Below are positions 45,189-54,596 of a stretch of DNA of 64,000 nucleotides, one piece after another. The DNA comes from Mycobacterium talmoniae (GTDB taxonomy: Bacteria; Actinomycetota; Actinomycetes; Mycobacteriales; Mycobacteriaceae). The first letter of the stretch is position 1; the number at the start of each line of letters is the position of its first letter. The notes under the pieces were generated by a model. The model saw only the letters and a program-made list of their open reading frames with translations. It was not told the origin of the DNA and ran no database searches. The translations under genes and the position numbers were made by a program. The stretch is taken from the NCBI GenBank assembly GCA_002967005.1, contig PPEA01000148.1:1-64000 (forward strand), written 5' to 3'.

Positions 45189-46132
45189 ATATCGCTGACC
45201 AGGCTTCCATCCCACAGCTCGGTCCGCTCGGAATCTGGTCATTTCTGCTCGATGTGCAGCCGATGGCCCGCGCCGGGCAGGTGGCCGCCGAGCTCGACGA
45301 CCTAGGCTTCGGCGCGCTGTGGGTGCCGGAGGCGGTCGCTCGGGAGCCGTTCGCCAACGCTGCGCTGTTGCTGGGGGCCACCGCTCGGATGACGGTGGCC
45401 ACCGGCGTTGCCAGCCTGCACGCCCGCACCGCGATGACCATGAACGCCGGTTGGCGCACCCTGAGCGAGGCGTTCCCGGCACGGTTTCTGCTGGGCGTGG
45501 GGGTCAGCCATCAGCCGGTGGTCGACGGGGCACATCAAGGCCGGTACGGCACCAAGCCTTACAGCATGATGGTCGACTACCTCGACACGATGGATGCCAG
45601 CGAATTCTGGGGCGCGCCAGCGTCAGTCGCACCCCAGCGGATGCTGGCCGCACTCGGGCCGCGGATGCTGCGGCTGGCCGCCGAGCGTGGGGTGGGTGCG
45701 CATACGTACTTCGTCCCGGTCGAGCACACCGCGGTCGCCCGCGAGGTGCTTGGCGACGACGCGCTGCTCGCCCCCGCGCAGACCGTCGTGTTCGAGACCG
45801 ACCCGACCGCGGCCCGCCAGGTCGCCCGCCAGTTCATGAAGCGGTTCCTGACGTTGCCGAACTACACCAACAACCTGCGCCGGTTGGGTTGGGGTGACGA
45901 CGATCTCGGCGGGGGAGGAAGCGACCGGCTGGTCGACGCGCTCGTCGCCTGGGGCTCCCTCGATCGGATCGCCGCCCGGGTGCAGGAGCACCTCGACGCC
46001 GGTGCCGACCACGTGTGCGTACAGGTGCGAACAAGAGACCTGCAGTATCTGCCGATGGCCGAGTGGCGCGAACTCGCGTCGGTCATCCCCTCGCTGCGCA
46101 CCAGATCAGGTATCGCCCAATACACGTCCTAA
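45185..46132 (+). CDS. F420-dependent luciferase-like oxidoreductase
   Basis: A 315-residue TIM-barrel protein of the LLM family (LGIWSFLLDVQPMARAGQVA, RFLLGVGVSHQPVVDG). LLM proteins in mycobacteria usually use F420 or reduced FMN. It starts at GTG 45185 inside the previous stop. Its usual substrate is not evident; in this operon it could act on an aldehyde, alcohol or ketone. Confidence 0.83.
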   Translation: MNIADQASIPQLGPLGIWSFLLDVQPMARAGQVAAELDDLGFGALWVPEAVAREPFANAALLLGATARMTVATGVASLHARTAMTMNAGWRTLSEAFPARFLLGVGVSHQPVVDGAHQGRYGTKPYSMMVDYLDTMDASEFWGAPASVAPQRMLAALGPRMLRLAAERGVGAHTYFVPVEHTAVAREVLGDDALLAPAQTVVFETDPTAARQVARQFMKRFLTLPNYTNNLRRLGWGDDDLGGGGSDRLVDALVAWGSLDRIAARVQEHLDAGADHVCVQVRTRDLQYLPMAEWRELASVIPSLRTRSGIAQYTS

Positions 46133-46153
46133 GCACGAAACAGAGAGATAACC

Positions 46154-47851
46154 ATGTCGCAGACCGCTGCTACCCGCTACCTCAACGCGCTCGTCGAGCA
46201 CGGCATCGAATACTTCTTCGTCAATGCGGGGACCGACTTCGCACCGATCGTCGAAGCCTATGCGCTCAACAAGGACAACAACCCGGCGCTGCCGACGCCC
46301 GTGCTGTGCGCGCATGAGAACCTGGCCGGCGGCATGGCCCACGGTGCCGCGCTCGTGACCGGACGGCCCCAGGCCCTGATGTTGCACGTCAACGTCGGTA
46401 CGGCGAACGCCGCATGCTCGGTTGCCAACGCCGCCCGGGACCGGATTCCACTGCTGGTCACCGCCGGTCGGTCACCGATCCTCGAAGGTGGCGCTATCGG
46501 AGCCCGCGACCTGCCCATCCACTGGTCGCAGGAGATGTTCGACCAGGCGAGTTTGGTCCGTGAATTCGTCAAATGGGACTACGAACTGCGCGACCCCCGC
46601 CAGGTCGAGTCCGTTGTCGATCGCGCTCTGAGCGTTGCTATCGCCCACCCGCAGGGGCCGGTGTACCTTGCGTTGCCCCGTGAGGTTCTGGCCGAGCCGG
46701 CGCAGGCCCCGGCGGTGCCGGTCGCGCGCACCCCCGTTCCGGCTACCGTGCAACCCGATCCCGACGCCATCGAGGCGCTCGCCGATCGTATTGCCGCCGC
46801 AGAATTCCCGGTCATCGTGGCCACGGCGAACGGGATCGAGCCCGAATCCGTCGAGCTGCTCGGTGACCTCGCCACCCGGTTCGGCATCGGTATCGCCGAT
46901 CCGTGGGCCCGGTACCTGAACATCCCGTACAACCATCCGCACCGCGTCGCAAACATGGACGTAGCGGCCACCGTGTTCGCCCGGGCCGATGTGATCGTCT
47001 TCCTCGAGAGCGACGTGCCGTGGATGGAGACACACACGCCGCCCCCCGCCGACACCTACATCGCTCAGGTCGGGGTCGATCCGCTGTACGCCACCTACCC
47101 GATCCGGTCGCATCGCTCCGATCTGAACATCAGCGCGACGCCGGCCGCATTCCTCACCCGGCTGTCCGGGGCCTTGGAGGCCCGCGCCGACCGTATCGAC
47201 CAGAGTCGCGCCGAGGAGATCCGTGCTACGGCCGCGGCACGTCAGGGCCGCATCGACGCCCAGCGGCGCGACGAGAACGGCCGCGATGCAGATGAGCCGA
47301 TCACCGCGGCGGCGATCTCGGCCGTCCTCGGTGAGCTGCTCGACGAGGACGACATCGTCTTCAACGAGTACGTGGCAACCGCCTGCCTCCTCAACCGCAC
47401 GAAGCCCGGTACGTACTACTTCCTGCCCGCATCGGGCGGGTTGGGCTGGGGCCTGCCGGCAGCACTCGGCGCCCAGTACGCCGCGCCGGAGCGCACCGTG
47501 GTCGCCACGCTCGGCGATGGCGCCTACATGTTCGCCAACCCCGCGGCGTGCCACCATGCGGCCGCCAAGCACAACCTGCCGGTGCTGACGATCATCGCCA
47601 ACAACATCAACTGGTGGGCCGTCGACATGGCGACGCAGCTCGTCTATCCGGAGGGCGAAGCGGTCGCCACCGGCGAGGGACGCTTCTCAGACCTCTCGCC
47701 CTCGCCGGACCTCGCGGCCTACTGCACCGCGTCGGGCGGTTACGGCGCGACCGTCCGTCACCGCAGTGAGCTCGTGGGTGCGCTGAAGGAGGCGCTGCGC
47801 GTCGTGCGCGACGAGCGGCGTCAGGCACTCGTCGACATCCGGTGCAAGTGA
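46154..47851 (+). CDS. Thiamine diphosphate-dependent lyase/decarboxylase
   Basis: A 565-residue ThDP enzyme of the acetolactate synthase/benzoylformate decarboxylase/2-hydroxyacyl-CoA lyase superfamily. The catalytic Glu is E55 (CAHEN), and the cofactor motif GDG (454-456) to NN (483-484) has the expected spacing. No FAD-type acetolactate synthase signature stands out. It is coupled to an acyl-CoA synthetase (1-bp overlap) and an aldehyde dehydrogenase, pointing to C-C cleavage yielding an aldehyde. HACL-, benzoylformate- or oxalyl-CoA-decarboxylase-like roles cannot be told apart by eye. Confidence 0.85.
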   Translation: MSQTAATRYLNALVEHGIEYFFVNAGTDFAPIVEAYALNKDNNPALPTPVLCAHENLAGGMAHGAALVTGRPQALMLHVNVGTANAACSVANAARDRIPLLVTAGRSPILEGGAIGARDLPIHWSQEMFDQASLVREFVKWDYELRDPRQVESVVDRALSVAIAHPQGPVYLALPREVLAEPAQAPAVPVARTPVPATVQPDPDAIEALADRIAAAEFPVIVATANGIEPESVELLGDLATRFGIGIADPWARYLNIPYNHPHRVANMDVAATVFARADVIVFLESDVPWMETHTPPPADTYIAQVGVDPLYATYPIRSHRSDLNISATPAAFLTRLSGALEARADRIDQSRAEEIRATAAARQGRIDAQRRDENGRDADEPITAAAISAVLGELLDEDDIVFNEYVATACLLNRTKPGTYYFLPASGGLGWGLPAALGAQYAAPERTVVATLGDGAYMFANPAACHHAAAKHNLPVLTIIANNINWWAVDMATQLVYPEGEAVATGEGRFSDLSPSPDLAAYCTASGGYGATVRHRSELVGALKEALRVVRDERRQALVDIRCK

Positions 47852-49521
47852 TGCGATACAACCATGCTGCGTTGTTCGCCGGTGTCGCTGCGGCGTTACC
47901 CGAGCGCGACTGCATCGTGTTCCGGGATCGGCGCTTCAGCTATCGCCACGTCGCGGAGCGAATCAACCGCCTGGCGAACCTTCTGCTCTCCCATGGGATC
48001 ACCGTTCACCGGGAGCGCCCCGAGCTGCAGCCCTGGGAGTCCGGCCAGGATCATGTAGCGCTGTACCTGCACAACGGCAACGAGTATTTGGAAGGGATGT
48101 TGGGCGCCGCGGCGGCCCGCGCGGCCTCGCTGAACGTCAACTACCGCTACGTCGAGGCCGAGCTCACCTACCTGCTCAATGACGCCGCGGCACGCGTCGT
48201 CATCTACCACGCCCGGTTTGCCCCGACGCTCGCGTCGGTCCTCGACTCGCTGGACCAGCGGCCGGAACTTCTGCTCCAGGTGGCCGACGAATCCGGCAAT
48301 GCATTGCTGCCCGGTGCCCTCGACTACGAGGACGCGCTGTCGGCCTCCAGCGCCGCGGCCCCGGCGACGGCACCGGAGCCCGACGACCTCTACCTGCTGT
48401 ACACCGGCGGCACGACCGGGATGCCCAAGGGAACGATGTGGGCCCAGGGAGAGATTGTCGAGAGCGCCTTGGCCGGGTTCCTTCCGGATGGCATCTTCGA
48501 CGTGACGTCGCTTCCCGAGGGCGTCGGCCGAATCCTGGCTAGCGACCGGCGAGTCGTGCTGCCGTTGCCTCCGCTCATGCACGGCGCCGCCCAATGGCTC
48601 GCGCTATCGGGTGTTCTGTCCGGGGGCACCGTCGTGTTCCCCGACGTGGTGGATCGGCTCGACCCCGCAGCGGTGTGGGAGGTGATCGACCGTGAAGGTG
48701 TGCAGATCGTGAACCTCGTCGGGAACTCGTTTGCGACCCCGCTGTGCGACGAGTTCGAGCGCGGCGGTCACCACGGGCGTTCCCTGCAGCTGGTCGGCGT
48801 GGGCGGTGCGGTCACCAGCGCGTCGGTCAAGGACCGCATTTTGCGACTCCTGCCGCACGTCGGGATCGCGGACATCGCCGGCTCCTCGGAGACCGGCTCC
48901 CAGCTGACGAACCTGAGCACCAGCGCGGCGCCGGCGACCTCGGGTGTCTTTACCCCGGCGGCGGGCACTTGCGTGGTCGATGAGGAGTGTCGTCGGATCC
49001 TCGCGCCGGGCGACCCCGCGACCGGATGGTTGGCCCGATCCGGACCCATTCCGTTCGGGTACCTCGGCGACCGCGCCAAGACCGAGCGCACGTTTCCCAC
49101 CATCGCTGGGCGTCGCATGGCACTGCCCGGCGATCGGGCGCGTCACCTGGCCGACGGCACCATTGCACTCCTAGGGCGCGACTCGGTGACGATCAACTCC
49201 GGCGGAGAGAAGATCTTCGCCGAGGAGGTCGAGGACGCGCTGATCGGCCACCCCGCGATCCGCGATGTTCTCGTCGTGGGACGGCCGAGCGAGCGATGGG
49301 GAAATGAGGTCGTTGCGGTCGTCCAGCTACTCCCTGGGCATGACCCGACTGACCAGGATCTGTTGGTTGACGCCCAACGGCGGCTGGCCCGGTACAAGTT
49401 GCCGAAAGCCATTGTCCGGGTGGACGCGGTGGTCCGCGGCCCGGCGGGCAAGGCCGACTACCGGTGGGCCACCGAGATCGCCGCACACGAGTTGTCCGCA
49501 CAAAAGGAGCTGAGCCGATGA
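47851..49521 (+). CDS. Acyl-CoA synthetase (FadD-like)
   Basis: A 556-residue adenylate-forming ligase. The P-loop-like YTGGTTGMPKGTMW (about 189-202) and the C-terminal hinge and domain (GRDSVTINSGGEKIFAEEVE) are intact. It activates a carboxylic acid to its CoA thioester through an acyl-AMP. ATG 47851 uses the last base of the preceding stop and its own stop overlaps the aldehyde dehydrogenase start by 4 bp. This tight coupling links it to the ThDP enzyme and the dehydrogenase. Confidence 0.9.
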   Translation: MRYNHAALFAGVAAALPERDCIVFRDRRFSYRHVAERINRLANLLLSHGITVHRERPELQPWESGQDHVALYLHNGNEYLEGMLGAAAARAASLNVNYRYVEAELTYLLNDAAARVVIYHARFAPTLASVLDSLDQRPELLLQVADESGNALLPGALDYEDALSASSAAAPATAPEPDDLYLLYTGGTTGMPKGTMWAQGEIVESALAGFLPDGIFDVTSLPEGVGRILASDRRVVLPLPPLMHGAAQWLALSGVLSGGTVVFPDVVDRLDPAAVWEVIDREGVQIVNLVGNSFATPLCDEFERGGHHGRSLQLVGVGGAVTSASVKDRILRLLPHVGIADIAGSSETGSQLTNLSTSAAPATSGVFTPAAGTCVVDEECRRILAPGDPATGWLARSGPIPFGYLGDRAKTERTFPTIAGRRMALPGDRARHLADGTIALLGRDSVTINSGGEKIFAEEVEDALIGHPAIRDVLVVGRPSERWGNEVVAVVQLLPGHDPTDQDLLVDAQRRLARYKLPKAIVRVDAVVRGPAGKADYRWATEIAAHELSAQKELSR

Positions 49522-51014
49522 CCATGGCCACCGAATCGATCGTCGACGTCGCGCCGGCGGAGCTGCAGCGTCTCCTCGACATCCAGCGGGCCGCCCAGGC
49601 CGCCGATCCGATCCCCGACGCAGCGACCCGGCGCGACCGCATAGACCGCCTCGTCGCCGCCGTTTTGGAGCACGCCTCCGAACTCGCCGAGGCGCTCGAC
49701 GCCGACTTCGGCGGCCGGCCCGCGACGACCTCGATGGAGCTCGACATCCTGGGCGGGCTGCAGACGATTGCACACGACCGGGAACAGCTCGAGGCGTGGA
49801 TGGCCCCGACCGCGGTGCCGGCCGCGATGGGCGGCGCCATCCCGACCTTCGTCCAGAATCGCCCCAAGGGTGTGGTCGGCATCATCGGCCCGTGGAACTT
49901 CCCGGTCGTGCTGGTGTTTTTGCCGGCCGTCGAAGCACTCGCCGCCGGCAATCGGGTGATGATCAAGTTCTCCGACATGACGCCGCGCACCGGGGCGGTG
50001 TTCGCCCGCGCGGTGGCCTCCCGGATGAGCCCCGACGAGGTGGCGGTCATCAACGGCGGGCTACAGACCGCGACGGCGTTCTCCGACCTGCGGTTTGACC
50101 ACCTCTTCTTCACCGGCTCACCGAAGGTGGGACGCCTCGTCGCCGCCGCCGCGGGCCGAAACCTGGTGCCGGTGACGCTTGAGCTCGGCGGGAAGAACCC
50201 CGCGATCGTCGCTCCCGATGCCGACATCGCCGATGCCGCGGCGCGGATCGCCGCCGCCCGGTTGGTCAACAGCGGCCAGGTGTGCCTGAGCCCGGACTAC
50301 GCCTTTGTCCCCGAATCGAACAAGCAGGCCTTCATCGAGGCCTACCAGAAGGCGGTACTCAGCTACCTCCCGACCTTCCTCGACAACCCCGACGTGGTGT
50401 CGATCATCAACGACGCGAACTACGCCCGGGTCACCGGACTCGTCGAGGACGCCAAAGCCAAGGGCGCCGCGGAGATCGTGATCGTGCCGGAGGCGGAGAA
50501 GGATCGGCTGCCCGACGCCGGGTCGCGCCGTTTCCCACCCACCCTGCTGCTCGACACCCCGGCGGACGCCGAGATCAACGCCGAGGAGATCTTCGGCCCG
50601 GTGCTGGTGCTGCACACCTACTCCCACGTCGATGAGGCCATCGGCTACGCGGCCGTCGGCGAACACCCGCTGTCGTCGTACTGGTACGGCGGCGACACCG
50701 ATGACTTTCAGCGATTCCTGCTGAAGACCACGTCGGGTGCCGTCTCACGCAACGACTTTGGGCTGGCGTATGTCAATGACGCGGTGCCGTTCGGCGGTGT
50801 CGGGATGAGCGGTTCGGGCGCCTACCACGGCAAGGCCGGTTTCGACACGTTCTCCCACCAGCGCCCCGTCGCCCAGCACGACTTGCCGAACGTCTTGGCC
50901 AGCGCCTTCGTTCCACCACTGACACCCGAGCGCGCCGACGGCGTTGCTGCCACCGCGGCCGCCGTTTTGGCCGGCACCACCGCCCAACTTCAGGATCAGG
51001 GCGGGGCCGGCTGA
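49518..51014 (+). CDS. Aldehyde dehydrogenase (coniferyl-aldehyde-dehydrogenase-like)
   Basis: A 498-residue NAD(P)-dependent ALDH. N127 (PWNFP), E222 (LELGGK) and the nucleophilic C256 (SGQVCLS) are all present. The start at 49518 has AAAGGAGC upstream. Length and the position of the catalytic residues resemble class-3/coniferyl-aldehyde dehydrogenases. It oxidises an aldehyde to an acid, the natural substrate of the neighbouring acyl-CoA synthetase. Confidence 0.9.
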   Translation: MTMATESIVDVAPAELQRLLDIQRAAQAADPIPDAATRRDRIDRLVAAVLEHASELAEALDADFGGRPATTSMELDILGGLQTIAHDREQLEAWMAPTAVPAAMGGAIPTFVQNRPKGVVGIIGPWNFPVVLVFLPAVEALAAGNRVMIKFSDMTPRTGAVFARAVASRMSPDEVAVINGGLQTATAFSDLRFDHLFFTGSPKVGRLVAAAAGRNLVPVTLELGGKNPAIVAPDADIADAAARIAAARLVNSGQVCLSPDYAFVPESNKQAFIEAYQKAVLSYLPTFLDNPDVVSIINDANYARVTGLVEDAKAKGAAEIVIVPEAEKDRLPDAGSRRFPPTLLLDTPADAEINAEEIFGPVLVLHTYSHVDEAIGYAAVGEHPLSSYWYGGDTDDFQRFLLKTTSGAVSRNDFGLAYVNDAVPFGGVGMSGSGAYHGKAGFDTFSHQRPVAQHDLPNVLASAFVPPLTPERADGVAATAAAVLAGTTAQLQDQGGAG

Positions 51015-51016
51015 CC

Positions 51017-51853
51017 GTGGGCGAGTTCGAGACCATCGTCTACGAGCGGCCGGCCGAGAAGGTCGCCCGGATCGTGCTCAATCGACCTGAGGCGCGGAAC
51101 GCGCAGAGCATGCGCATGTTGTACGAACTCAACGACGCGTTCGACCATGCTGCGCAGGATGATTCAATCAGCGTTGTCATCCTTGCTGCGAACGGTCCGC
51201 ACTTCTCAGCGGGACATGATTTGCGCGAGCATGACGCGCTGCAGGTGGTGACCGACCACCAGCGGATCGGCACCTGGTGCGGCTTCGGTTGCGCCGGCGC
51301 CGAGTCGCAGATGGCTGTCGAGAAGGAGATGTACCTCGGGCTGTCCGAGCGCTGGCGCAACCTCCCCAAGCCGACGATCGCCGCCGTGCAGGGCAAGGTG
51401 ATCGCCGGTGGCCTCATGCTCGTGTGGCCCTGCGACCTGATCGTCGCCACCGACGATGCACTGTTCCAGGACAACACGGTGTCGATGGGCGTATCCGGCG
51501 CTGAGTTCTTCAATCACCCCTTCGAGGTCGGTGTCCGGAAGGCCAAGGAGATGTTGTTTACCTCGGACTTCCTCACCGCCGCGGAGGTCCACCGCCTCGG
51601 CATGGTGAACCATGTTGTCCCGCTTGGCGAGCTGGAATCGTTCACGCTGGAATTGGCGTCGCGGATCGCCGACAAGCCCCTGTTTGCGCTCAAGCTGGCG
51701 AAGGAGGCGGTCAACGTCGCCCAGGACAACCAGGGGCGCGTCAACGCTATGCAGACATCGTTCGCGTACCACCAGCTCTGCCACAGCCACAATCAGCAGG
51801 TGCACGGGATGCTGATCGATCCAGACTTCATGGCGAAGACGTTTCGTTTCTGA
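51017..51853 (+). CDS. Crotonase-fold (enoyl-CoA hydratase-like) protein lacking both catalytic glutamates
   Basis: A 278-residue crotonase-superfamily protein starting at GTG 51017. The oxyanion-hole segment NGPHFSAGHDLRE (60-71) is present. Aligned by eye to rat enoyl-CoA hydratase, Glu144 corresponds to M134 (GGLMLVWPCD) and Glu164 to T154 (FQDNTVSMG). Neither hydratase base is present, so a different reaction such as isomerisation, thioester hydrolysis or C-C cleavage is likelier. It closes the ThDP-FadD-ALDH set. Confidence 0.82.
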   Translation: MGEFETIVYERPAEKVARIVLNRPEARNAQSMRMLYELNDAFDHAAQDDSISVVILAANGPHFSAGHDLREHDALQVVTDHQRIGTWCGFGCAGAESQMAVEKEMYLGLSERWRNLPKPTIAAVQGKVIAGGLMLVWPCDLIVATDDALFQDNTVSMGVSGAEFFNHPFEVGVRKAKEMLFTSDFLTAAEVHRLGMVNHVVPLGELESFTLELASRIADKPLFALKLAKEAVNVAQDNQGRVNAMQTSFAYHQLCHSHNQQVHGMLIDPDFMAKTFRF

Positions 51854-51876
51854 CTCTGGAAAGCAAGGAACACAGC

Positions 51877-52788
51877 GTGTCTGGACCGACCATCGGGGTT
51901 TTCCTGCCCAGCATGAGTCCGGCCACGACAGTGCCCCAGGATGTCGTCGCGGCCGCCCGACAGGCTGAGGACCTTGGTTTCGAGTCGGTATGGGTGATCG
52001 ACCAACTGGTTGTCGGCAGCCAGATGGCCTTCCTCGAGAGCACCACGGTTCTGGCTTCGGTAGCCGCGGCCACCGAACGGGTCAAGCTGGGCTTCGGCGT
52101 CATGGTGCTTCCCCTGCGGCCGGTGGTCTGGGTAGCCAAGCAGATCGCCTCGCTGCAGCATCTGTCCGGTAACCGGGTGATCCTCGGTGTCGGCATCGGT
52201 GAGGACCGACATCCGGGTTCCTGGGGGGCGGTAGGAATTTCCCGACGCGAGCGGGGACGGTTGACGGATACGGCCTTACGTGCGCTTCCTGATCTGATCT
52301 CGGGCCGTCGTTCGCAGGGGCCGGATGGTATCGAGTTCCGGTTGTTGCCCGGCGCCACCGTCCCACCCATTCTGGTGGGCGGGCTGTCGCAACCGGCCCT
52401 CAACCGGGCCGTCGAGGCTGGCGGCTGGTTCGGCCTGCCGTTACCGCCGGCCGAGATCGCTCGGGTCCGCGGCATGCTAACGGAACTGGCCGCGGCGAGC
52501 GGCCGGCCGACGCCGACCATCACCGGGTTCGTGATGGCTTCCATCTCCGGCGACCCGGCGATGCCTGACCGCCGGGCCGCGGTGGAAGCCGTGGCAGACC
52601 CGGCCGGCATGTACGGGTTCCCGTACGAGGTCGCTGACGCGATGGTGGTGACGGGATCTCCGGCTGAAATCGCCAAGGAGCTGGCCGCCCTACGCGAGGC
52701 CGGAGTTGAACGGGTGACTGTCACGTTGGTGGGTAACTGGTCTCGGCAGGTTGAGTTGCTCGCCGAAGCTACCCGGATGCTCGCATGA
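51877..52788 (+). CDS. F420-dependent luciferase-like oxidoreductase
   Basis: A 303-residue LLM-family protein (TIGVFLPSMSPATTVPQDVV, FGVMVLPLRPVVWVAKQIAS, NRVILGVGIGEDRHPGSW). GTG 51877 follows AAGGAACACAGC. It is related in fold to, but not closely similar to, the LLM gene at 45185. It lies at the end of the operon. The cofactor is probably F420. Confidence 0.82.
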   Translation: MSGPTIGVFLPSMSPATTVPQDVVAAARQAEDLGFESVWVIDQLVVGSQMAFLESTTVLASVAAATERVKLGFGVMVLPLRPVVWVAKQIASLQHLSGNRVILGVGIGEDRHPGSWGAVGISRRERGRLTDTALRALPDLISGRRSQGPDGIEFRLLPGATVPPILVGGLSQPALNRAVEAGGWFGLPLPPAEIARVRGMLTELAAASGRPTPTITGFVMASISGDPAMPDRRAAVEAVADPAGMYGFPYEVADAMVVTGSPAEIAKELAALREAGVERVTVTLVGNWSRQVELLAEATRMLA

Positions 52789-52927
52789 CTGCTGCCGCCT
52801 GGCATGGACAACATCTGAATCCTGCTGCGGTGTAGGCCCGCCGAATCTTGTGTTGTGCGGCGGTATTTGACGAATGAGTGGGCTACACCACGGATAACGC
52901 TTGACAGGCCTTGTTCAATGCAACAAA

Positions 52928-52947
52928 CTGACATATACAAATGTCAG
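52928..52947. promoter_or_regulatory. CTGACA-N8-TGTCAG operator
   Basis: CTGACATATACAAATGTCAG, followed by AGATAAATCACAA. The following bases closely match those after the site at 55594 (AGATAGATCACAA), so identity extends beyond the palindrome. It lies 30 bp upstream of the amidohydrolase start. Confidence 0.75.
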
Positions 52948-52977
52948 ATAAATCACAACAAGGAAAGGCGACTCAGG

Positions 52978-54471
52978 ATGCGGGTCAGTTTTGATGTGCG
53001 GGACGCCGACGCGGACACCCTGTCACGCCCGGAGTTGCGGCCGCTGACGATGGTGTCGGCGGACTCGCATGTGTGTTTGCCGCCGAAGATGTACAAGAAC
53101 TATCTCGATCCGCAATACCACGACTCGTGGGGCGGCTACCTCGACGATGTCGCGGTTATCAACAAGGTCGTCGAACTGACCGGGTATCCGGCCCCCGCTG
53201 ACGCGCTGAAGATTTACGACAAGCGCGGTGTGGTGTCCGCGGCGGGTGAGGTCGGCTATTTCGATCCGGTATGGCGGCTTCGACAGGTCGAGGCCGAGGG
53301 CATTGCGGCCGAGTTTTTGCATCCGTTCGGCCCGCTCGGTTTCGTGCCGTTCAACGATGTGCAGAATTCCCGGTGTTCGCACGAGTTACGGGTAGCGGGC
53401 GCCCGTGCACACAACCGGTTCTTGGAGGAGTTCTGCTCGGAGGCTCCGGGCCGCTTGTTGGGGGTGCCGCTGATCTATCCGTGGCCGGACTGGGATGCCG
53501 GGGTGGCCGACATCGCGCGCGCCCGGCAAGCGGGTTTCCACGCGATTTTCCCGCCGATGATGCCGGGGACGCCAGACGATTTGCCGGCGTTGTACGACGG
53601 GTGGTGGGACCCGATGTGGGCGGCGTGCCAGGACCTGGGCATGGTCGTGCACATCCACGCCGGTTTCGGCAACCCGCAGGGCGGTGTTGTCGAGATGGTG
53701 CGCAGCGTGTTCAGCCGTACCGAAGGGGACTCGGCCGACACCGCCGGCAAGGAAGGCTTGGCGGCGATCGACCCTAACCTCCTGCCCAAGTTCGACCCGG
53801 ACGCCAGCGCTGACGCGGGCGGCACGAACTCGTTTTTGAGCGAGTTGTTCGAGACGTTCGGAGAGCGGCGGCCGCTGTGGCAGTTGATGTGGGGTGGGGT
53901 GTTCGACCGTTTCCCGAAGCTCAAGGTGGCCTTCCAGGAGATCCACGCCGATTGGGTGCCGGCGACGCTGGCGTACTTGGATCGTGCGCATGCGGCCAAT
54001 CCAGGTCCGATGAAGCTGACACCGAGTGAATACTGGGCCCGCCACTGCGCGGTCGGGACGTCGTTGATGCGGTATGGCGATGTGGCGGTGCGCCATGAGG
54101 TCGGCTTGGACAAGATGATGTTCGGCAGCGATTTCCCACATTTCGAGGGGACCTGGCCGAACACGCACGATTGGATCCGGACCACGTTGGGCTCGGTTCC
54201 CGAGGTTGAGGCGCGCGCGATCCTGGGGGAGAACGCCATCGATTTCTACGGGTTGGACCGGGCGTTGTTGGAGAAGACGGCCAAGCGTGTTGGCCCGCTG
54301 CCGGGCCAGCTGTTCAACGGCCAGCCGGTGGATCCGAAGTTGATCAGGCACTTCGAATTCCGGGCCGGGATCAACAAGCCGGTCAATTTTGATGTCGATC
54401 AAATGAACCAGGCGTTTGAGGCGGACCGGGCCGGGGCGACCCAGGCGCTGGCCGCCGGGAAGAGTGCGTAA
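52978..54471 (+). CDS. Metal-dependent amidohydrolase (ACMSD-like, CTGACA-controlled copy)
   Basis: A 497-residue amidohydrolase-2 family protein. Candidate metal ligands are D and H in VSADSHVCLP, H in VVHIHAGFG and D in GSDFPHFEGTWP. It is longer than its relative at 43998 (396 residues), with an extra N-terminal region and C-terminal tail. AGGAAAGG precedes ATG 52978. It is monocistronic, bounded by a CTGACA operator and an 18-bp terminator hairpin. Hydrolase or decarboxylase on a cyclic or aromatic acid; undecided. Confidence 0.86.
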   Translation: MRVSFDVRDADADTLSRPELRPLTMVSADSHVCLPPKMYKNYLDPQYHDSWGGYLDDVAVINKVVELTGYPAPADALKIYDKRGVVSAAGEVGYFDPVWRLRQVEAEGIAAEFLHPFGPLGFVPFNDVQNSRCSHELRVAGARAHNRFLEEFCSEAPGRLLGVPLIYPWPDWDAGVADIARARQAGFHAIFPPMMPGTPDDLPALYDGWWDPMWAACQDLGMVVHIHAGFGNPQGGVVEMVRSVFSRTEGDSADTAGKEGLAAIDPNLLPKFDPDASADAGGTNSFLSELFETFGERRPLWQLMWGGVFDRFPKLKVAFQEIHADWVPATLAYLDRAHAANPGPMKLTPSEYWARHCAVGTSLMRYGDVAVRHEVGLDKMMFGSDFPHFEGTWPNTHDWIRTTLGSVPEVEARAILGENAIDFYGLDRALLEKTAKRVGPLPGQLFNGQPVDPKLIRHFEFRAGINKPVNFDVDQMNQAFEADRAGATQALAAGKSA

Positions 54472-54533
54472 CGCAGCCCGGGTGGCGGTCCAGGTGGAGC
54501 GACAATGCCGATGAAAACGCCGCCACCACAGTA

Positions 54534-54577
54534 TGTTTGGGCGTCCGCAGTGACTCAGCACTGCGGACGCCCAAACA
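54534..54577. terminator. 18-bp bidirectional terminator hairpin
   Basis: TGTTTGGGCGTCCGCAGT (54534-54551) pairs perfectly with ACTGCGGACGCCCAAACA (54560-54577) around an 8-nt loop, between convergent genes. An outer GGTGGCGG/CCGCCACC pair lies at 54481 and 54520. Confidence 0.88.
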
Positions 54578-54596
54578 GCGTCCATCGGGCTCGCAG

